Positions 40,791 to 49,407 of a DNA stretch of 64,000 nucleotides are shown here, piece by piece (the stretch's first letter is position 1; the number at the start of each line of letters is the position of its first letter). The notes beneath the pieces were generated by a model. That model was given only the letters and a program-made list of their open reading frames with translations, was not told the origin of the DNA and searched no databases. The DNA is from Oscillibacter sp. (GTDB lineage Bacteria > Bacillota > Clostridia > Oscillospirales > Oscillospiraceae), in contig JAAVZX010000077.1 in assembly GCA_022791875.1 (NCBI GenBank), positions 1 through 64,000 on the forward strand. Direction: 5' to 3'. The translations under genes and the position numbers were made by a program.

Positions 40791-42880
40791 ACGCCCTCCT
40801 GAAAACGCTTCTCTCCCTGTCCCTCTCCGGCTCTCTGCTGATCCTGCTGCTGCTCCTTGCCAAGCCCCTTCTGAAAAACAGGCTCAGTAAGCGCTGGCAG
40901 TATTACGTCTGGCTGATCGTCATAGCCCGCCTTCTGCTGCCCCTCACGCCGGAGCAGAGCGCCGTCGGGACCCTGTTTCGCCATGCGGAACAAACCATAG
41001 AAACCGTTGCCCTCCCCGAATCAATCCCCCTCCCGTCCGTCCCCTTAGCGCCGCAGGCAGACAGCGCCCCGCCCATTCCCGCCGCAAAGCAGTCCTACGA
41101 AATCACCCAATTCCTATGGCTAATCTGGCTGATTCCCGCCCTGTTCCTCCTGGTCCGCAGGCTCACCGCCTACCAGGACTTCACCCGCTACGTCCGCGCC
41201 GGAGGCACGCCGGTTTCAGACCCTGCCTTGCTTGACGCGCTTGCCCTCACCGCCGAAGAACTGGGCGTCCGCCGCCCCGTGGACCTCTGGATCAACCCAC
41301 TTGTCGCCTCCCCGCTGCTCCTGGGCCACGTCCATCCCCGCATCATCCTCCCCACCGCCGCCCTCCCGCCAGACGATTTCGCCCTCACCATCCGCCACGA
41401 GCTGACCCACCTGAAACGCCGCGACCTCCCCTACAAGTGGCTGGTCCAGCTCACCGTCTGCCTCCACTGGTTCAACCCCCTGGTCTGGCTGATGGCCCGG
41501 GAGATCGGGCGGGACTGCGAGCTGTCCTGCGACGAGGCGGTGATCGCGTCCCTGGACGCCCCCGGACGCCGTGCCTACGGCGATACCCTTCTCCGCGCCC
41601 TGGAAGCCGGTGGAGCCTACCGCAATTCCGCCTCCCTCACCCTCAACGAGAGCGGCACACTTCTGAAAGAAAGGCTGAGTGCCATCATGAACTACAAAAA
41701 AATCACGAAGAAAACCGTCCTGCTGTCCCTCGTCCTGACCGCCGCTCTGGTGGTAAGCGCCGCCGCGGCTGGGGCTTACGCGCCCAAGGGGACCCCCGCG
41801 CCCGCCCCGTCCCCTGCGGCTCAAACCGTCAGAACCCCGAAGTCTGCCAGCAACGCCGCCCAGGCGGAGCGCTATTACAAGGAGGGAAGCATCCCCCTGT
41901 TTCAGATCGCCTTCTCCCGCCTGGACGAGGACGCCCAGGCCAAATGGCTGGACAGGATCTACGAGGATGAAGAGATTGCCTTCTGGGGCGCCGCCGTCGC
42001 ATGTCTGGGCGAGGACAGCCCCCTGGTCCGCCGGTACACGGAGAGGAGCTACGAGGATCAAGCCATGTCCTTTTTCTCTGTCCTCGCCTGCCGTCTGACC
42101 GAAGATATCCTGGAATACTGGCTGGATCGGGCCCTGGAGGACGCGGACTGGACCGTCCAATCCATCCTGTTCAGCATCCTGGACCAGAAGGATGAATTTG
42201 ACGAACTGGAAGAAAAGCGGAACAAGGAGTGGGAGGCGGCGCAGAAAGCGGAGTACCAATCTGTCGGCGTCACAATGGACGGCAAAAATTATTACTATCA
42301 AGGCCAGCTCGTCAACATCTTCCTGGACATCCGCCAGACCGACCAGTCCTTCTACACCCTGGACCTGAACCCCAAAGGAACCGTCAACATCAAAATCCTC
42401 CGCAACGCGGACAACAAAATCACCGGAGCCGCCTACCTGACGGACGCGGAAGTGGAGACGCTGCTGGAGGACATGGATGATTACGACGAAGAGGACTGGG
42501 AGGACACCCAAGCCGTAACAATTCCCGACGGCCAAACCATAACAATTCCCATACAAATCCCCCGCGTCCAAGACGGCGAATATATCTTTCTGGGAACCTA
42601 CTCCCTAGACCGGGGCGATCTGATCACCTACAATCTCACCACCAAAAGCGGCGAGCGCCTGGACGCAGGCTTTGCAAAACCTGGCCAAGCAAAGCCGAAT
42701 CCCGCCTACTGCACCGTCTCCAACCGCAGAACCGACGGGAAACTGGAAATCGAAAACAACTCCGCGATCTGGATATCCCCCCTCAAGCCCGGAGAGTACC
42801 GCCTCTTTGTCCACACCGAGGGCGGCGTGCTGACCGGCGTTGAGGGAACCGTGACAATCACAAAAGCCGCTGCAGACTGA
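40787..42880 (+). CDS. BlaR1/MecR1-type M56 metalloprotease sensor with unusual C-terminal region
   Basis: A 697-residue membrane protein. Residues 1-295 are an M56 peptidase with four membrane segments, including the zinc site HELTHLKRRD (about 205-214) and SCDEAVIASLDAPGRRAYGD. Another membrane helix follows near residues 308-330. The extracellular part (about 340-697) lacks the penicillin-binding SxxK/SxN motifs of true BlaR1. It instead has helical repeats (EEIAFWGAAVACLGEDSPLV and similar) and a beta-rich tail (GQTITIPIQIPRVQDGEYIF). It probably senses another envelope signal and cleaves the paired BlaI. No beta-lactamase gene is nearby, so the target genes are unknown. Confidence 0.85.
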   Translation: MNALLKTLLSLSLSGSLLILLLLLAKPLLKNRLSKRWQYYVWLIVIARLLLPLTPEQSAVGTLFRHAEQTIETVALPESIPLPSVPLAPQADSAPPIPAAKQSYEITQFLWLIWLIPALFLLVRRLTAYQDFTRYVRAGGTPVSDPALLDALALTAEELGVRRPVDLWINPLVASPLLLGHVHPRIILPTAALPPDDFALTIRHELTHLKRRDLPYKWLVQLTVCLHWFNPLVWLMAREIGRDCELSCDEAVIASLDAPGRRAYGDTLLRALEAGGAYRNSASLTLNESGTLLKERLSAIMNYKKITKKTVLLSLVLTAALVVSAAAAGAYAPKGTPAPAPSPAAQTVRTPKSASNAAQAERYYKEGSIPLFQIAFSRLDEDAQAKWLDRIYEDEEIAFWGAAVACLGEDSPLVRRYTERSYEDQAMSFFSVLACRLTEDILEYWLDRALEDADWTVQSILFSILDQKDEFDELEEKRNKEWEAAQKAEYQSVGVTMDGKNYYYQGQLVNIFLDIRQTDQSFYTLDLNPKGTVNIKILRNADNKITGAAYLTDAEVETLLEDMDDYDEEDWEDTQAVTIPDGQTITIPIQIPRVQDGEYIFLGTYSLDRGDLITYNLTTKSGERLDAGFAKPGQAKPNPAYCTVSNRRTDGKLEIENNSAIWISPLKPGEYRLFVHTEGGVLTGVEGTVTITKAAAD

Positions 42881-42895
42881 ATCCCGCACCATAAA

Positions 42896-42937
42896 AAACC
42901 GCCGGACTGGAACCCCATCGTTCCAGCCCGGCGGTTT
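42896..42937. terminator. Bidirectional terminator between blaR1-like and metallophosphoesterase genes
   Basis: AAACCGCCGGACTGGAAC pairs with GTTCCAGCCCGGCGGTTT (one mismatch), with A-run and T-rich flanks on both sides. Confidence 0.85.
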
Positions 42938-42944
42938 CATCTTC

Positions 42945-43697
42945 TCACAGCTCCAGATCCACGATCTGCTCATACAGCAGCGCGTACTTTCTCCAAATCG
43001 CCTTATTATCGTGATAGTGCCCAAAAAACCAGCACTCAAATTGACACTTCCGCGCCACCTCGTCCAGGAAATCCGTCAGCGGATCGGTCTTGTACCCCGT
43101 GCCGTCCAGCTCCCCCAGGATGGACGTGGGCCCGCTGTGGGTCACGATATAGTCCACCCGCCAGCCGTGGGCCTCCAGATTTTCCCGCGCCGTGCGGTAC
43201 TCCGCTTCGCTGGGCAGCTCTTCCTTCCACCACGACTGATGATTCACCCGGTACAGCGCCCCCCGGCGGTCCAGATCCCGGCGCTTCCGCTTGAAAAACG
43301 GGTCGTCCGGCTCCAGGATGCCCGCGTCGATGTCGTGGCTCTGCCCGCCGCCCATCGTAAAGAAGGTTTTGCCCTGGATCTCGTAGACCTGGCCCCGCAT
43401 GAGGTGGATCACCGACGGGCGGACGCGCTGGACCTGCCCGCCGTGCCAGTCCTCCACGGGATACCGGGCCAGGAGGTCGAAATTCTCGTGGTTCCCGGAG
43501 ACAAACAGGGTCGTGTAAGGCTTGGCCTCCAGCCAGTCCAGCCAGTGGCGCTCCTCCGCGCCGCCGTTCCAGACGCCGCCGAAGTCCCCGCAGATGATCA
43601 TGCAGTCCTCCTTCGTCAGGCCCGCCTGCTCATAGAAAATGTGCTTCTTGAAACGGGTGAAGTCCCCGTGGGTGTCCCCGGTTGCGAAAACCGCCAT
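42945..43697 (-). CDS. Metallophosphoesterase
   Basis: A 250-residue calcineurin-like phosphoesterase. The metal-binding blocks are in order: GDTHGDFTRF (residues 7-16), CGDFGGVWNGG (about 36-46), SGNHENFD (about 67-74), HSGPTS (about 174-179) and GHYHDNKA (about 219-226). This set binds the dinuclear metal centre. The substrate (nucleotide, phosphoprotein or small phosphate ester) cannot be read. It starts at ATG 43697 with AAGGAGG upstream. It lies 24 bases after the araR-like gene on the same strand and may be read through from it. Confidence 0.9.
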   Translation of the reverse strand: MAVFATGDTHGDFTRFKKHIFYEQAGLTKEDCMIICGDFGGVWNGGAEERHWLDWLEAKPYTTLFVSGNHENFDLLARYPVEDWHGGQVQRVRPSVIHLMRGQVYEIQGKTFFTMGGGQSHDIDAGILEPDDPFFKRKRRDLDRRGALYRVNHQSWWKEELPSEAEYRTARENLEAHGWRVDYIVTHSGPTSILGELDGTGYKTDPLTDFLDEVARKCQFECWFFGHYHDNKAIWRKYALLYEQIVDLEL

Positions 43698-43721
43698 GCG
43701 TTCCTCCTTTCCGCCGCGGCC

Positions 43722-44789
43722 TCAGCCGCTTTCCTTTTCCTTCAGAACCCAGGGGGCCGTCTCCGAGCGGCACGCCTCCCCCTGCATCAGCCGGATCAGC
43801 AGCTCCGCCGCCAGACGGCCCACGTTGTTCTCCCCGTGGGACAGGGAGGTGATGGGCTTGGAGGACAGGTCGCTGTACTGGCTGTTGTCAAAGCTCACAA
43901 TTGCCAGCTCCTGGGGAATGTTTACTCCCCGCCGCATCATACATACTTCTATACGGCAGGCGATCTCGTCGTTGTAGCACACCACGGCGGAGCAGCGCCC
44001 CAGGGCCTGGATCAAGGGCTCCGGCAGGTCCTCCGCCAGGAAGCGGGCCTTGCTTTCCGTGTTGTACCAGAAGAGCTGCCAGTCCTCCATGGGCAGGTTC
44101 AGGTCCCGGAGGGCGTCGGCGTAGCCCGCGTAGCGCTGGTGGCCCTGGATGTCGTCGCTCTTGAAGATGCCCGCGATCCGGCGGTGGCCCTTTTTCTCCA
44201 GGTATTCCACCAGCATCCGGCCCCCGCCGTAGTTGTCGTCCAGGACGGAGAAGGCCCCCTGGAGGCCGGCGTAGTTTCCGTTCATGAAGACCAGGGGGAT
44301 GTTCCTGTCCAGAAGTTGTCTGTACAAATCCAGATTGGGGTTGGGCAGGGCGCTCTTGGTGCCCTCCACCAGGATGCCGTCCACCGGGGACTCCAGCAGG
44401 CCCGCCAGAATCCGGCGCTCGTTGTACACCTGGTTCCGGGTGGCGAAGAGGGAGGGGGTGCAGTTGTTCTCCGCCAGAACGGTTTCCACCTCCCGGAGGA
44501 TGCTGGGGAAGATGTAGTCGCTGATATAGGTGGTGATGACGGCGATGACCTTTTTGGCCTGGCCGGGGGGCTCGGCGGGGCTCTGGCGGATGTAGGACCC
44601 GCTGCCCTGGCGCTTTTCGATGAGGCCGTCCCTGGCCAGGAGGGAAAGGGCCTGGCGGACGGTCTGGCGGCTCACCTGGTACTCCTGGGCGATGGCGAAC
44701 TCCGTGGGCAGGGTGTGGGCGTCCGAGAATTTTCCGGCCTGGATGTGGATGCGGAGCTCTTCGGCGATTTTCTGGTATTTGGGAGGCAT
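43722..44789 (-). CDS. araR: AraR-type regulator (GntR DNA-binding + LacI-like sugar-binding domain)
   Basis: A 355-residue regulator. Residues 1-72 are a GntR winged helix: MPPKYQKIAEELRIHIQAGK, then LPTEFAIAQEYQVSRQTVRQ and GSGSYI. Residues 85-355 are a LacI/PBP1-type effector domain: IAVITTYISDYIFPSILREV, VDGILVEGTKSAL, VVCYNDEIACRIEVC, and AIVSFDNSQYSDLSSKPITS. This is the AraR architecture, which represses arabinose genes until L-arabinose binds. The start at 44789 has AAAGGAGG eight bases upstream. It is divergent from the importer operon, with three copies of a 13-mer between. The gene name is inferred from architecture and from araA/araD downstream. Confidence 0.9.
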   Translation of the reverse strand: MPPKYQKIAEELRIHIQAGKFSDAHTLPTEFAIAQEYQVSRQTVRQALSLLARDGLIEKRQGSGSYIRQSPAEPPGQAKKVIAVITTYISDYIFPSILREVETVLAENNCTPSLFATRNQVYNERRILAGLLESPVDGILVEGTKSALPNPNLDLYRQLLDRNIPLVFMNGNYAGLQGAFSVLDDNYGGGRMLVEYLEKKGHRRIAGIFKSDDIQGHQRYAGYADALRDLNLPMEDWQLFWYNTESKARFLAEDLPEPLIQALGRCSAVVCYNDEIACRIEVCMMRRGVNIPQELAIVSFDNSQYSDLSSKPITSLSHGENNVGRLAAELLIRLMQGEACRSETAPWVLKEKESG

Positions 44790-44825
44790 GGGCGCGCCCT
44801 CCTTTTCCGGGGTGCAGTTTTTTCT

Positions 44826-44854
44826 ATTATACATAAAACGTACATCCGGCGCAA
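44826..44854 (-). promoter_or_regulatory. Promoter of araR
   Basis: On the minus strand TTGCGC (44849-44854), 17-base spacer, TATAAT (44826-44831), about 37 bases before the start codon. Confidence 0.65.
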
Positions 44855-45016
44855 GGGGTTCCGGGAAAACAGACAAGTTTTTTGCGGGCGGGTGGGAACT
44901 GTGGTAAAAATTTTTTCGGCTGAATGGGGGATTTCACAAAGGGGGCGGGGAAATTTGATGGTTTTGGGGGAGGCGTTGTGCAAGTTTACAATATGGAAAT
45001 TCACGAAAAATTCGGA

Positions 45017-45181
45017 AACAATACAAATTTCGGGCGCGTGAAACATTGGCGGTCCAGGCAGAATAAACGATTTATTGCAAAAACAGCGCCAAAAACCTGT
45101 GAATTTGTGAAAAAACTATCCGGTGTCAACAAAATTTGTATTGTTCACACCTCCAAAAACAGAGCAATAACAATACAAATT
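45017..45181. promoter_or_regulatory. Three AraR-box candidates (AACAATACAAATT)
   Basis: The exact 13-mer lies at 45017-45029 and 45169-45181, and inverted at 45133-45145. The inner pair is 36 bases apart centre to centre, and the last copy ends one base before the -35 hexamer. AraR boxes in Bacillus carry the half-site ATTTGTA/TACAAAT, which is present here. The rest of the 500-base gap between araR and the binding-protein gene shows no other signal. Confidence 0.75.
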
Positions 45182-45182
45182 A

Positions 45183-45211
45183 TTGACAACTCTGCCGCCA
45201 TTTGTTATACT
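45183..45211 (+). promoter_or_regulatory. Promoter of the arabinose importer operon
   Basis: TTGACA (45183-45188), 17-base spacer, TATACT (45206-45211). It is near-consensus, immediately downstream of an AraR-box candidate. Confidence 0.85.
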
Positions 45212-45288
45212 TGGTTTATCAAATCCGGAAAGCCACCGGACAACTCCGGAGGTTGTACGGAAATTTAGTGAAGTTAGGAGATCTCGAA

Positions 45289-46398
45289 ATGAAAAAGTTG
45301 TACGCAATCCTCCTCGCTCTTGCACTGACCCTCTCCCTGGCCGCCTGCGGCAGCAGCTCCGGCGGCGACGCCCAGCAGTCCGGCGGCAATGACGCCCAGC
45401 AGTCCTCCGACGCCGGTTCCGGCTCCGGCGACGCCCAGACACCCCCCGACTCCGGCAGCGGCGACGTGATCACCGTCGGCTTCGCCCAGGTGGGCCACGA
45501 GTCCGACTGGCGCACCGCCTCCACCAAGTCCGCCCAGGACGTCTTCTCCGCCGAAAACGGCTACGAGCTGGCCTTCGTGGACTGCGATAACGACCCCGCC
45601 AAGCAGCTGGAGGCCGTCCGCAACTTCATCCAGCAGGGCGTGGACTACATCATCATCGACCCCATCGTCGCCACCGGCTGGGACACCGTTCTTACCGAGT
45701 GCGAGGACGCGGGCATCCCCGTCATCGTCATTGACCGCACCGTGGACGACTCCGACAAGTACGTCTCCTGGGTCGGCTCCGACTTCAAGGTGGAGGGCCT
45801 GGCCTGCGGCGAATGGCTGAAGGCTTACGCCGCCGACAAGGGCATCACCGAGATCAACGCCCTGGTGATCGAGGGTTCCGTAGGCGCCTCCGCCACCATC
45901 GGCCGCACTGACGGCTTCAAGGAGATTGCGGACCGCGAGGGCTGGAACATCCTCGCCTCCCAGTCCGGCGACTTCACTGAGGCCGGCGGTCAGGAGGTCA
46001 TGGAGTCCTTCTGCCAGAGCTACAAGGGCCAGTTCAACGTAGTCATCTGCCAGAACGACAACGAGGCCGCAGGCGCCCGCACCGCCATGGACACCGCCGG
46101 CATCACCTACGGCGTAGGCGGCGACGTGATTCTGGTCTCCTTCGACGCCAACAAGCCCTACGTCCAGATGGTCTGCGACGGCAAGATCAACGCCAACTTC
46201 GAGTGCAACCCCATGGCCGCCCCCACCGTCTCTGATATCATCCAGCAGCTTGAAAAGGGCGAGACCCCCGAAAAGGAAGTCTACGTCTCCGAGCACTGGT
46301 TCGCCGCCGAAGACAACGTAACCTCCATCACCGTCAACGGCGAAACCCAAGAAGTCATTCACGCTACCCAGGACGTGGTCGACGCCCGTCCCTACTAA
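45289..46398 (+). CDS. Sugar ABC transporter solute-binding lipoprotein, YtfQ-like
   Basis: A 369-residue lipoprotein. The signal peptide ends in LAAC, then a Gly/Ser/Gln linker to about residue 60. The mature domain ITVGFAQVGHESDWRTASTK, VDYIIIDPIVATGWDTVLTE, VGASATIGRTDGFKEIADRE and SQSGDFTEAGGQEVMESF closely parallels YtfQ, which binds furanose sugars such as galactofuranose; relatives bind L-arabinofuranose. Given araA and araD downstream, L-arabinose is the probable ligand. It starts at ATG 45289 after TTAGGAGA. A hairpin and two repeats separate it from the ATPase gene. Confidence 0.93.
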   Translation: MKKLYAILLALALTLSLAACGSSSGGDAQQSGGNDAQQSSDAGSGSGDAQTPPDSGSGDVITVGFAQVGHESDWRTASTKSAQDVFSAENGYELAFVDCDNDPAKQLEAVRNFIQQGVDYIIIDPIVATGWDTVLTECEDAGIPVIVIDRTVDDSDKYVSWVGSDFKVEGLACGEWLKAYAADKGITEINALVIEGSVGASATIGRTDGFKEIADREGWNILASQSGDFTEAGGQEVMESFCQSYKGQFNVVICQNDNEAAGARTAMDTAGITYGVGGDVILVSFDANKPYVQMVCDGKINANFECNPMAAPTVSDIIQQLEKGETPEKEVYVSEHWFAAEDNVTSITVNGETQEVIHATQDVVDARPY

Positions 46399-46433
46399 GC
46401 CTCTAAACTGAGCTTTCCCGTAAAGCGCAGGCA

Positions 46434-46470
46434 GGGAAGGCCCCATATATCCACGGGGCCTTCCCTTTTG
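46434..46470 (+). terminator. Hairpin after the binding-protein gene
   Basis: GGGAAGGCCCC pairs with GGGGCCTTCCC over a 10-base loop, followed by TTTTG. It probably ends most transcripts after the binding protein, leaving fewer for the membrane parts. Confidence 0.75.
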
Positions 46471-46473
46471 CAC

Positions 46474-46563
46474 TCCCCGCGGGGGGACGGGGGGCCTCCG
46501 GCGGCCAGGGGCTTTGCCCCTGGACCCCACCAGCCCTTTGAAAAGGGCTGGACCCCAAACTTT
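46474..46563. repeat. Family B repeat
   Basis: CCGCGGGGGGACGGGGGGCC, then CCGGCGGCCAGGGGCTTTGC, CCCTGGACCCCACCAG and a CAGCCC/GGGCTG stem ending GGACCCC. It lies between the binding-protein and ATPase genes. Confidence 0.7.
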
Positions 46564-46599
46564 ATCTGTGGCAAATCATGCTGATTTGCCATAGAGGAT

Positions 46600-46793
46600 A
46601 AGTTTTGGGTGATCGAAAGAGAAAATCCGTGGGTCCTTCCATCCCATGGAAGGACCCACCCCACCGCACCACGTTACCGTGCGGGAAGCTGCCGCAACCT
46701 CCGGACTACAGAGCGGATCTAAAGCTCTTTTCGCTTCCTTTTCTCTCGAGAAAAGGAAGCCGCCGGAGGCCCCCCGTAGGTACGCACCACAAT
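46600..46793. repeat. Family A repeat (right-hand composite)
   Basis: Holds a GTGGGTCCTTCCAT/ATGGAAGGACCCAC stem, CACGTTACCGTGCG, the GAGCGGATCTAAAGCTCTTT block, the CTTCCTTTTCTCTCGAGAAA hairpin and the end CCGCCGGAGGCCCCCCGTAG. It finishes 16 bases before the ATPase start, so it contributes the leader of that gene. Confidence 0.7.
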
Positions 46794-46808
46794 GAAAGGA
46801 GAGAGAGC

Positions 46809-48329
46809 ATGGAGGACAACATCGTACTGACCATGCGGGGCATCTCAATGACCTTCCCCGGCGTAAAAGCCCTGGACGGCGTGGATTTCACCCTGCGCAA
46901 GGGCGAAATCCACGCGCTGATGGGAGAGAACGGCGCGGGAAAATCCACTCTAATCAAATGCCTCACCGGAATCAACGATTTCGAGGCCGGGGAAATCCGG
47001 GTGGACGGCGTGGAGGGGACCGTGAAGAACCACTCCACCCTGGACGCCCAGAATGTGGGCATCTCCACCGTCTACCAGGAGGTCAACCTCTGCCCCAACC
47101 TCAGTGTCGCGGAAAATCTGTACATCGGGCGGGAGCCCATGACTCCATTTCATACCATCGACCGCAAGGCCATGTTCGCAAAGGCGGCGGAGCTGACCCG
47201 GCGGCTGGACATCAAGGTGGACGTGGCCCAGAACCTTGAGAACTACTCCTTGGCCATTCAGCAGATGATCGCCATCGCCCGGGCCGTGGACACCAACTGC
47301 AAGGTCCTGATTCTGGACGAACCTACCTCCTCCCTGGACGACAGCGAGGTGGAAAAGCTCTTCAAAATGATGCTCCAGCTCAAGAGCGAGGGTGTGGGTA
47401 TCGTCTTCGTCACCCACTTCCTGGAGCAGGTCTACGCCGTCTGCGACCGGATCACCGTCCTGCGGAACGGCACCCTCGTCGGGGAGTACCCCGTGGCGGA
47501 GCTGCCCCGCCTGAAGCTGGTGGCGGCTATGATGGGCAAGGACTTCGACGACCTGGCCGACATCAAGCCCGAGGGCTTCACCGCCCACAAGGAGGCCCCC
47601 CTCCAGATCGAGGCCCGGGGCCTGAGCCACAAGGGGACCATCAAGCCCTTCGACCTGGACATCCACAAGGGCGAGGTCATCGGCCTGACGGGCCTCCTGG
47701 GGTCGGGGCGCAGTGAGTTGGCCCGGGCCATCTACGGCGCGGACAAGGCCCAGACCGGCACCTTGAAGGTGGCGGGAAAAGAGACGAAAATCAACCAGCC
47801 CCTGGACGCCATGAACTTAGGGATGGGCCTCCTCCCCGACGACCGAAAGGCAGAGGGCATCATCGGCGACCTCTCCGTCCGGGAGAACATCATTCTGGCC
47901 CTCCAGGCGAAGCGGGGCATGTTCCGCCAGCTCTCACGGGCCAAGCAGGAGGAGATTGCCGACGAGTACATCAAGCTCCTGCAAATCAAGACCGCCAGCC
48001 GCGAGACGCCCATCAAGCAGCTCTCCGGCGGCAACCAGCAGAAGGCGATTCTGGCCCGCTGGCTGGTGACGGACCCCGACTTCCTGATCCTGGACGAACC
48101 CACCCGGGGCATCGACGTGGGCACGAAGACGGAGATTCAAAAGCTGATCATCCAGCTGGCCGGGGAGGGGAAGAGCGTCATGTTCATCTCCTCCGAGATT
48201 GAAGAGATGCTCCGGACCTGCAACCGCATGGCGGTGCTGCGGGACGGCGCGAAGGTGGGCGAGCTGGACGGGGACCTGACCCAGGAGCGGGTCATGGGCG
48301 CGATTGCGGGAGGTGGAAAGGATGCTTAA
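46809..48329 (+). CDS. Sugar ABC transporter ATPase (two ABC domains)
   Basis: A 506-residue protein with two nucleotide-binding domains, like RbsA/YtfR. Domain 1 has Walker A GENGAGKSTLIKCL and VLILDEPTSSLDDSEVEKLF, with a degenerate signature (ENYSLAIQQMIAIARAV). Domain 2 has a reduced Walker A LLGSGRSELARAIYG, signature LSGGNQQKAILARWL and LILDEPTRGIDVGTKTEIQK. As in the family, only one site is expected to be fully active. It energises sugar import through the two permeases that follow. The ATG at 46809 has AAGGAGAG upstream; the frame before it crosses a repeat and is rejected. It overlaps the next gene by eight bases. Confidence 0.95.
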   Translation: MEDNIVLTMRGISMTFPGVKALDGVDFTLRKGEIHALMGENGAGKSTLIKCLTGINDFEAGEIRVDGVEGTVKNHSTLDAQNVGISTVYQEVNLCPNLSVAENLYIGREPMTPFHTIDRKAMFAKAAELTRRLDIKVDVAQNLENYSLAIQQMIAIARAVDTNCKVLILDEPTSSLDDSEVEKLFKMMLQLKSEGVGIVFVTHFLEQVYAVCDRITVLRNGTLVGEYPVAELPRLKLVAAMMGKDFDDLADIKPEGFTAHKEAPLQIEARGLSHKGTIKPFDLDIHKGEVIGLTGLLGSGRSELARAIYGADKAQTGTLKVAGKETKINQPLDAMNLGMGLLPDDRKAEGIIGDLSVRENIILALQAKRGMFRQLSRAKQEEIADEYIKLLQIKTASRETPIKQLSGGNQQKAILARWLVTDPDFLILDEPTRGIDVGTKTEIQKLIIQLAGEGKSVMFISSEIEEMLRTCNRMAVLRDGAKVGELDGDLTQERVMGAIAGGGKDA

Positions 48330-49407
48330 AGGAAAAAAGCTCACCCAGCAGCAGCTGTTCCTGCCTCTGGTGTGCGTGCTGCTGGTGCTGGCGGTCAACG
48401 TGGTCTACGACATTTCCCAGGGCAACCCGTTCTATAATTTCTTCATCACCCACATTGAAAACGGCGTCCTCCAGGGCCGTCTGATCACCATCCTGAACCG
48501 TGGCAGCGAGGTTGCAATTCTTGCCATCGGCATGACGCTGGTGGTGTCGGCCTCCGCCGGTACGGATATCTCCGTGGGCTCCGTGATGAGCCTGTGCGCG
48601 TCCTTCTGCTGTATGCTGATTGCGGGCTACGGCGTGTCCTCCGTGGAGAACGCCTCTGAGTTCGCCATGCCCATGATCGTGGGACTGCTGGGTGCGCTGC
48701 TAATGGGGTGCCTGTGCGGCGCGTTCAACGGGGCGCTGGTGGCGTATCTGAACATCCAGCCTATGGTGGCGACGCTGATTCTCTGGTCCGCTGCCCGGGC
48801 CATCGGCCTGCTGCTGTGCAACAACCTAATCGTCTACGTTCGGACGGAGGAATACGGCGTCTTCGGCGGCTACATCGGCTTCATGCCCACGCCCATTATC
48901 ATCGCAATCGCCTGCATTGCAGTGGTTTCCCTGGTGCTGAAAAAGACGGCCATGGGGATGTACATCCAGTCCGTGGGCATCAACAAGCGGGCCAGCCGCA
49001 TCGCGGGCCTGAACTCCAAGCGGATCATTTTCGCCTGCTACCTGCTGTGCGGGCTGTGCGCGGGCATCGCGGGGATCGTGAATTCCTCCCGGATCACCAG
49101 CGCGGACTCCAACAACATCGGCCTGAACATGGAGCTGGACGCCATCCTGGCGGTGGCCCTGGGCGGGAACAGCCTGGGCGGCGGGCGCTTCAACCTGGCG
49201 GGGTCCATCATCGGCGCGTACACCATCCAGGCCATCACCACGACGATGTACAATCTTGGCATCTCCAGCGCCCAGGCCCCGGTGTTCAAGGCCATCGTCG
49301 TGATTGTGATCGTGGCCATCCAGGCCCCGCCGGTGAAGGCGCGCTTTGAAAAGCTCCGGGCCGTCAAGGAGGAATCCACCCAGAAAAAGGAGGTGGCGAA
49401 GGTATGA
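48322..49407 (+). CDS. Sugar ABC transporter permease, YtfT-like
   Basis: A 361-residue membrane protein of the RbsC/YtfT family with about nine helices. EVAILAIGMTLVVSASAGTD-ISVGS near residue 70 is the family signature. NIQPMVATLILWSAARAIG and GLNMELDAILAVALGGNSLG follow. It forms half of the sugar channel with YjfF-like partner permease. It starts within the ATPase stop (ATGCTTAA) with GGAGG upstream and ends overlapping the next gene by four bases. Confidence 0.94.
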   Translation: MLKGKKLTQQQLFLPLVCVLLVLAVNVVYDISQGNPFYNFFITHIENGVLQGRLITILNRGSEVAILAIGMTLVVSASAGTDISVGSVMSLCASFCCMLIAGYGVSSVENASEFAMPMIVGLLGALLMGCLCGAFNGALVAYLNIQPMVATLILWSAARAIGLLLCNNLIVYVRTEEYGVFGGYIGFMPTPIIIAIACIAVVSLVLKKTAMGMYIQSVGINKRASRIAGLNSKRIIFACYLLCGLCAGIAGIVNSSRITSADSNNIGLNMELDAILAVALGGNSLGGGRFNLAGSIIGAYTIQAITTTMYNLGISSAQAPVFKAIVVIVIVAIQAPPVKARFEKLRAVKEESTQKKEVAKV

